7,334 nt of DNA, taken from NCBI GenBank assembly GCA_020058565.1, contig JAGVDT010000046.1, positions 1 through 7,334 of the forward strand, in the 5' to 3' direction. The notes beneath the pieces were generated by a model that saw only the letters and a program-made list of their open reading frames with translations, was not told the origin of the DNA and searched no databases. The stretch is from Minisyncoccota bacterium. Lineage in GTDB: Bacteria > Patescibacteriota > Minisyncoccia > Phycocordibacterales > UBA2100. A program made the translations under genes and the position numbers. Below, one piece after another: positions 5,593 to 7,334 of this stretch (within the stretch, counting starts at the first letter, position 1; each line of letters starts with the position of its first letter).

Positions 5593-5626
5593 GTCCTACT
5601 TCGCTCCTAAAGGAGCTTCGAAGGAC
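5593..5626. repeat. Hairpin repeat overlapping a ribosome binding site
   Basis: GTCCT (5593-5597) pairs with AGGAC (5622-5626), and GCTCC (5603-5607) with GGAGC (5612-5616) around TAAA; the parts between form an internal loop. In the leftward mRNA the AGGAC arm contains the AGGA Shine-Dalgarno sequence of GIY-YIG nuclease 1. The elements CTTCGCTCC and GGAGCTTCG resemble common dispersed repeats of this type of genome. Confidence 0.55.
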
Positions 5627-5640
5627 ACTGCTTCTTGTGA

Positions 5641-5675
5641 ACGACAAAACCGCTCATGTCGAGCGGCCGTGTCGT
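5641..5675 (-). terminator. Leftward terminator-like structured element
   Basis: CCGCTC (5650-5655) pairs with GAGCGG (5661-5666) around ATGTC. An outer helix ACGACA/TGTCGT (5641-5646/5670-5675) adds 6 bp across a 3x3 internal loop. Read leftwards the inner stem is followed directly by TTTTGTCGTT, a usable U-tract. It would end transcripts from the Nudix cassette before GIY-YIG nuclease 1. Confidence 0.55.
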
Positions 5676-5695
5676 GCTTTGGCATGCTGTGCTTG

Positions 5696-5721
5696 CACTG
5701 CGAAGCCTTGGCGAAGCAGTG
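5696..5721. repeat. Palindromic repeat element
   Basis: CACTGC and GCAGTG enclose GAA/GAA mismatches and a GCC-TT-GGC tip, so the element folds on either strand. Together with 5593-5626 and 5641-5675 it fills most of the 258-base non-coding gap 5589-5846, which otherwise shows no gene. Confidence 0.55.
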
Positions 5722-5738
5722 GAGGCTACTAGACGATG

Positions 5739-5851
5739 TTAGAACCTGTTTGCTATATGGACCAGCCATCCACTTGCCGGATTTGAGTGATTCTGAGAAT
5801 GTCGTGCGGCCATTTGAGAGGGAAGTGCAGAAAAGATTAGAACCCGTTAGC
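5739..5851 (+). repeat. Short direct repeat TTAGAACCyGTTwGC
   Basis: TTAGAACCTGTTTGC (5739-5753) and TTAGAACCCGTTAGC (5837-5851) match at 13 of 15 positions, 98 bases apart. The second copy contains the stop codon of the trypco2-like gene. A third partial copy lies at 6742-6758 upstream of the Nudix promoter. The similarity is close to chance level for a window this size. Confidence 0.3.
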
Positions 5852-6170
5852 CCGTAAACAACGAAGGCCGAATCGAGAACTTAATCCGACTTACGTGTTC
5901 GTGGGAGGATGCCTCGCTAATATCACTGCCAAGTTTGGCAATTGCTATTTGTAACCCGCCCCCGACATCACTTTTGCTTTCTCCGCTAACTGTTACTGCT
6001 ACATCAAAAGTAATAAATCCATCTTTGCCTTCATGTGGTCCGATTTGAAAAGGTGCTGCGAAGTCCACCCCAAGAGTCTTTTTCTCCTCCTTTGCTAATT
6101 CTAAATTAGCCTCACGAAGTCCATGCTTTATCCCTAACAAAGTTTGTTTAATAAACGTTTCCAGTTCCAT
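5847..6170 (-). CDS. Trypco2-like small protein, second gene of the Nudix cassette
   Basis: A 107-residue soluble protein from ATG 6170. It starts with a helix (MELETFIKQTLLGIKHGLRE, 1-20), then a charged stretch, and a beta-rich second half: FITFDVAVTVSG (52-63), a Gly-rich turn, LQIAIAKLG (73-81) and the final strand HVSRIKFSI (92-100). The plan (N-terminal amphipathic helix, FDVAVT strand, C-terminal SRIKFSI strand) resembles the family I know as trypco2, trypsin-co-occurring domain 2, reported by comparative genomics alongside predicted conflict-system proteins. I hold this assignment only moderately. The frame extends upstream to 6371, but that part is antisense-like and overlaps the Nudix gene. 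ATG 6170 lies 13 bases after the Nudix stop, so the two genes are probably co-transcribed. There is no strong Shine-Dalgarno sequence, which suggests coupling or re-initiation. Confidence 0.7.
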   Translation of the reverse strand: MELETFIKQTLLGIKHGLREANLELAKEEKKTLGVDFAAPFQIGPHEGKDGFITFDVAVTVSGESKSDVGGGLQIAIAKLGSDISEASSHEHVSRIKFSIRPSLFTG

Positions 6171-6183
6171 ACCGCTTTGGTAA

Positions 6184-6684
6184 TTAGTAATAATTCGGTG
6201 TTTCCCCGGCCAAAAGAGTAAAACCTTTTTGTAGAGCTTTGATTTCCGGATCGTCTCCACGCTTGTTTTCTGTATATATCTTTTCCAATTCATTTTCAGA
6301 TATCCATTCATACAAAGAATGATCTTCCGGATTAATTTGGATATTCTCAATTGGGTCCACGAACGTAGCAAAGTAAATCACCTCGATAGAGTGAGAGCCT
6401 TTTACTTCATTAGTGTAGGTAAAGGCCGCGAATGGGTCTCCAACCTTTATTTCCATTCCAAATTCCTCTTTAATTTCTCGCTTCAGACCCTCAATAATAT
6501 CCTCGCCATAATCAATATGACCGCCAGGAAGCTCGTATACACCTGGCAGGAATTTCTTTGTATCTGCCCGCTTCGGGAGAAACACTTTCTCAAGCCCATC
6601 GAACGTTTGATGGATAAATGCACATGCGGTTATTACTTGCTGGCCATGTGCTGGAATCTCACTGTCATGGGAGATTTTGTTCAT
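6184..6684 (-). CDS. Nudix hydrolase
   Basis: A 166-residue protein with a complete Nudix box at 55-77: G55, E61, R69-E70, E73-E74 and G76 fit GX5EX7REUXEEXGU. The preceding ELPGG and the strand VITACAFI (17-24) are as expected. Such enzymes hydrolyse nucleoside diphosphates linked to another moiety, using divalent metal held by the Glu residues. Substrate cannot be predicted, although the PGVYELPGGHID style is shared with NTP- and sugar-nucleotide-cleaving members. The frame extends to ATG 6771, but the extra 29 residues (MYGFERVLIFLVFEEV...) are unlike the family. ATG 6684 has TATAGT 7 bases upstream and TAGACA 18 bases before that, so it is the chosen start. First gene of a two-gene unit with the trypco2-like gene. 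Base composition is AT-richer than the left half of the window. Confidence 0.9.
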   Translation of the reverse strand: MNKISHDSEIPAHGQQVITACAFIHQTFDGLEKVFLPKRADTKKFLPGVYELPGGHIDYGEDIIEGLKREIKEEFGMEIKVGDPFAAFTYTNEVKGSHSIEVIYFATFVDPIENIQINPEDHSLYEWISENELEKIYTENKRGDDPEIKALQKGFTLLAGETPNYY

Positions 6685-6691
6685 AAAGGTA

Positions 6692-6730
6692 ACTATATCA
6701 AGAGAGGTTCTAAGATGTCTAAGGACCTCT
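6692..6730 (-). promoter_or_regulatory. Nudix cassette promoter with possible operator
   Basis: On the minus strand TAGACA (6721-6716) and TATAGT (6697-6692) are 18 bases apart, each matching its consensus at five of six positions, and ATG 6684 is 7 bases further on. The inverted repeat AGAGGT/ACCTCT (6703-6708/6725-6730) flanks the -35 element and could bind a regulator. An inverted GGTTCTAA (6706-6713) and TTAGAACC (6747-6754) lie here too. Confidence 0.5.
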
Positions 6731-6786
6731 TCAAACACGAGAAATATTAGAACCCGCTCAAAGCCATACACAAAAGGCCCAGAGGG

Positions 6787-7053
6787 TTACTGCTTTGTCT
6801 GCAAGCCTCGACAATATTTTTCAATCAGCAAATCTTTCTTTTCTCGCCGCCATTTCTTGATTTGAATTTCACGCTTACGGGCAGTGGAGAGACTTGGGTA
6901 TTCTTCAAGGAATACAATCTCGAATTTTGCTTCACGTTTTGTAAATAACGCACCACGGTTTTCGTTGTGATGTTTGAGACGTTGTTCCGGATTTTCGGTG
7001 ACGCCTATGTATAGGTCACTATGTGAATTCTTGAGCATGTAAACGAAGTACAT
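6787..7053 (-). CDS. Stand-alone GIY-YIG nuclease-like protein 2
   Basis: An 88-residue single-domain GIY-YIG protein. It has the first strand FVYML (3-7), the second LYIGVT (14-19), Arg R25, HHN at 28-30 and Glu E62 in ARKREIQIKKW, and a basic C-terminus. It belongs to the same broad group as the protein at 5349-5588 but is clearly diverged (different insert, ending and base composition), so the pair is not a recent duplication. The frame opens at ATG 7062 (MPP...), but ATG 7053 (MYFVYML) matches the usual N-terminus and has GATAAT 7 bases upstream with CTGGCA 17 bases before that. It reads in the same direction as the Nudix gene, with 102 bases between stop and next start and a separate promoter for each. 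Confidence 0.87.
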   Translation of the reverse strand: MYFVYMLKNSHSDLYIGVTENPEQRLKHHNENRGALFTKREAKFEIVFLEEYPSLSTARKREIQIKKWRREKKDLLIEKYCRGLQTKQ

Positions 7054-7060
7054 TGGCGGC

Positions 7061-7089
7061 ATTATCTATAAATTTCTATGCAATGCCAG
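7061..7089 (-). promoter_or_regulatory. Promoter of GIY-YIG nuclease 2 (leaderless type)
   Basis: On the minus strand CTGGCA (7089-7084) and GATAAT (7066-7061) are 17 bases apart, and ATG 7053 follows after 7 bases (GCCGCCA). The alternative TATAGA (7070-7065) would also place the start of transcription after ATG 7062, again favouring ATG 7053. Confidence 0.5.
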
Positions 7090-7093
7090 CCCA

Positions 7094-7130
7094 TTCGACT
7101 CAGCTTCGGCAAGCTCAGCTTCGCTCAGGG
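7094..7130 (+). repeat. Dispersed palindromic repeat, copy 2 (interrupted)
   Basis: TTCGACT (7094-7100) and CGCTCAGGG (7122-7130) are the two halves of the repeat core. They are separated by 21 bases that contain the hairpin AGCTT-CGGC-AAGCT. The sequence after it (ACTCGATTCGG) parallels ACTCGCCTCGG after copy 3. Confidence 0.55.
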
Positions 7131-7145
7131 TACTCGATTCGGATA

Positions 7146-7176
7146 CGCAAAAACCGCCTCCTTTAGGCGGTTTGCG
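7146..7176 (-). terminator. Leftward intrinsic terminator
   Basis: AAACCGCCT (7151-7159) pairs with AGGCGGTTT (7165-7173) around CCTTT, with a further CGC/GCG clamp at 7146-7148/7174-7176. Read leftwards the stem runs straight into TTTTTGCG. It probably ends the transcript of the leftward tRNA-type gene at the window edge. Confidence 0.7.
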
Positions 7177-7198
7177 AGTCGAGGTGGTTTACTCAGCC

Positions 7199-7215
7199 CT
7201 TCGACTGCGCTCAGG
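7199..7215 (+). repeat. Dispersed palindromic repeat, copy 3
   Basis: CTTCGACTGCGCTCAGG lies within the hairpin GCCCT...AGGGC (7196-7200/7213-7217). Downstream are a T-rich run (7229-7240) and two further hairpins, GTGGC-TT-GCCAC (7268-7279) and GGCCGTT-TT-AACGGCC (7286-7301). TCGAGGTGG occurs at 7179-7187 and again at 7263-7271. No protein gene is credible in 7090-7309; the short rightward frame there is translated repeat. Confidence 0.6.
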
Positions 7216-7309
7216 GCACTCGCCTCGGCTTTATTTTTTTACCGTTGCGAGAGTTCAGCGAATCGAGGTGGCTTGCCACGAGCGAGGCCGTTTTAACGGC
7301 CGAGTCGAG

Positions 7310-7334
7310 TGGAGGTGGGGAGAATCGAACTCCC
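7310..7334 (-). tRNA. 3' end of a tRNA or tmRNA gene (partial)
   Basis: Read on the minus strand, 7334-7318 form a perfect T arm: GGGAG, loop TTCGATT (T54-T55-C56-G57-A58 pattern), CTCCC. Then come a 7-base acceptor strand CACCTCC (7317-7311) and discriminator A (7310). The next bases are CTC, so CCA is not encoded. The acceptor ends C-U-C-C-A, which fits the alanine-type acceptor of tRNA-Ala or of tmRNA (where U70 pairs with G3), but the 5' half lies beyond the window and the identity cannot be settled. The intrinsic terminator at 7146-7176 is on the same strand downstream. Confidence 0.75.

Noticed and set aside
5225..5857. Long rightward open frame of 210 codons
   Set aside because: It starts inside the previous gene, runs through the 12-bp terminator, is antisense to GIY-YIG nuclease 1, and its remainder is translated repeat and hairpin sequence. 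No ribosome site or domain supports it.
6171..6371. N-terminal extension of the trypco2-like frame
   Set aside because: This part overlaps the Nudix gene in another frame and its composition is unlike the rest; ATG 6170 begins a sensible protein directly after the Nudix stop.
6685..6771. 29-residue extension of the Nudix protein
   Set aside because: The extension covers a promoter with near-consensus -35 and -10 elements and has no similarity to Nudix N-termini.
7078..7296. Rightward frame of 72 codons
   Set aside because: It consists of translated palindromic repeats and terminator hairpins, with no ribosome site.
1..7334. CRISPR array or insertion sequence
   Set aside because: No regularly spaced direct repeats of array type are present, and there is no transposase gene or terminal inverted repeat pair; the repeats seen are short, dispersed and irregular.

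Overview
The window reads as accessory sequence from a small-genome bacterium, most likely a member of the candidate phyla radiation (Patescibacteria/Parcubacteria). The main reasons are two stand-alone GIY-YIG nuclease genes of 79 and 88 codons, short hypothetical proteins, dispersed TTCGACTnCGCTCAGG-type palindromic repeats (one of them translated inside a gene), and a tRNA-type 3' end without an encoded CCA. All genes read well in the standard code, so nothing points to UGA recoding. This placement is inference, because no marker gene is present.

Layout. Positions 1-43 may hold the tail of an upstream gene, followed by a terminator at 85-117. A GNAT acetyltransferase runs leftwards (117-731), then comes a 279-base divergent spacer and a 59-residue charged small protein (1011-1190, +). 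A six-helix membrane protein (1227-1925, -) is divergent from a rightward trio: an RsiV-like membrane-anchored DUF4163/DUF3298 protein (2023-2685), a 100-residue hypothetical (2830-3132) and a membrane-anchored hypothetical (3162-3698). The trio ends in a 17-bp stem that also serves the convergent queuosine-precursor transporter (3765-4463, -). A 214-residue orphan protein with a strong Shine-Dalgarno sequence and a 12-bp terminator follows (4602-5246, +). The right third reads leftwards: GIY-YIG nuclease 2 (6787-7053), a Nudix hydrolase (6184-6684), a small protein resembling the trypco2 family (5847-6170), repeat-rich non-coding DNA (5589-5846) and GIY-YIG nuclease 1 (5349-5588). The last 240 bases hold hairpins, repeats and the 3' end of a leftward tRNA or tmRNA gene.

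Two things stand out. First, six of the eleven or so complete genes have a hexamer matching TATAAT at 5 of 6 positions exactly 6 or 7 bases before the start codon, and lack a convincing Shine-Dalgarno sequence. This is the geometry of leaderless mRNAs, and it corrects three start codons. Three other genes (117-731, 1011-1190 and 4602-5246) have clear Shine-Dalgarno sequences, so two initiation modes seem to coexist. Second, the Nudix plus trypco2-like pair is a compact AT-richer cassette with its own promoter, lying between two GIY-YIG nuclease genes. It is the best candidate here for an uncharacterised system, possibly of the biological-conflict type, but that function is speculation.
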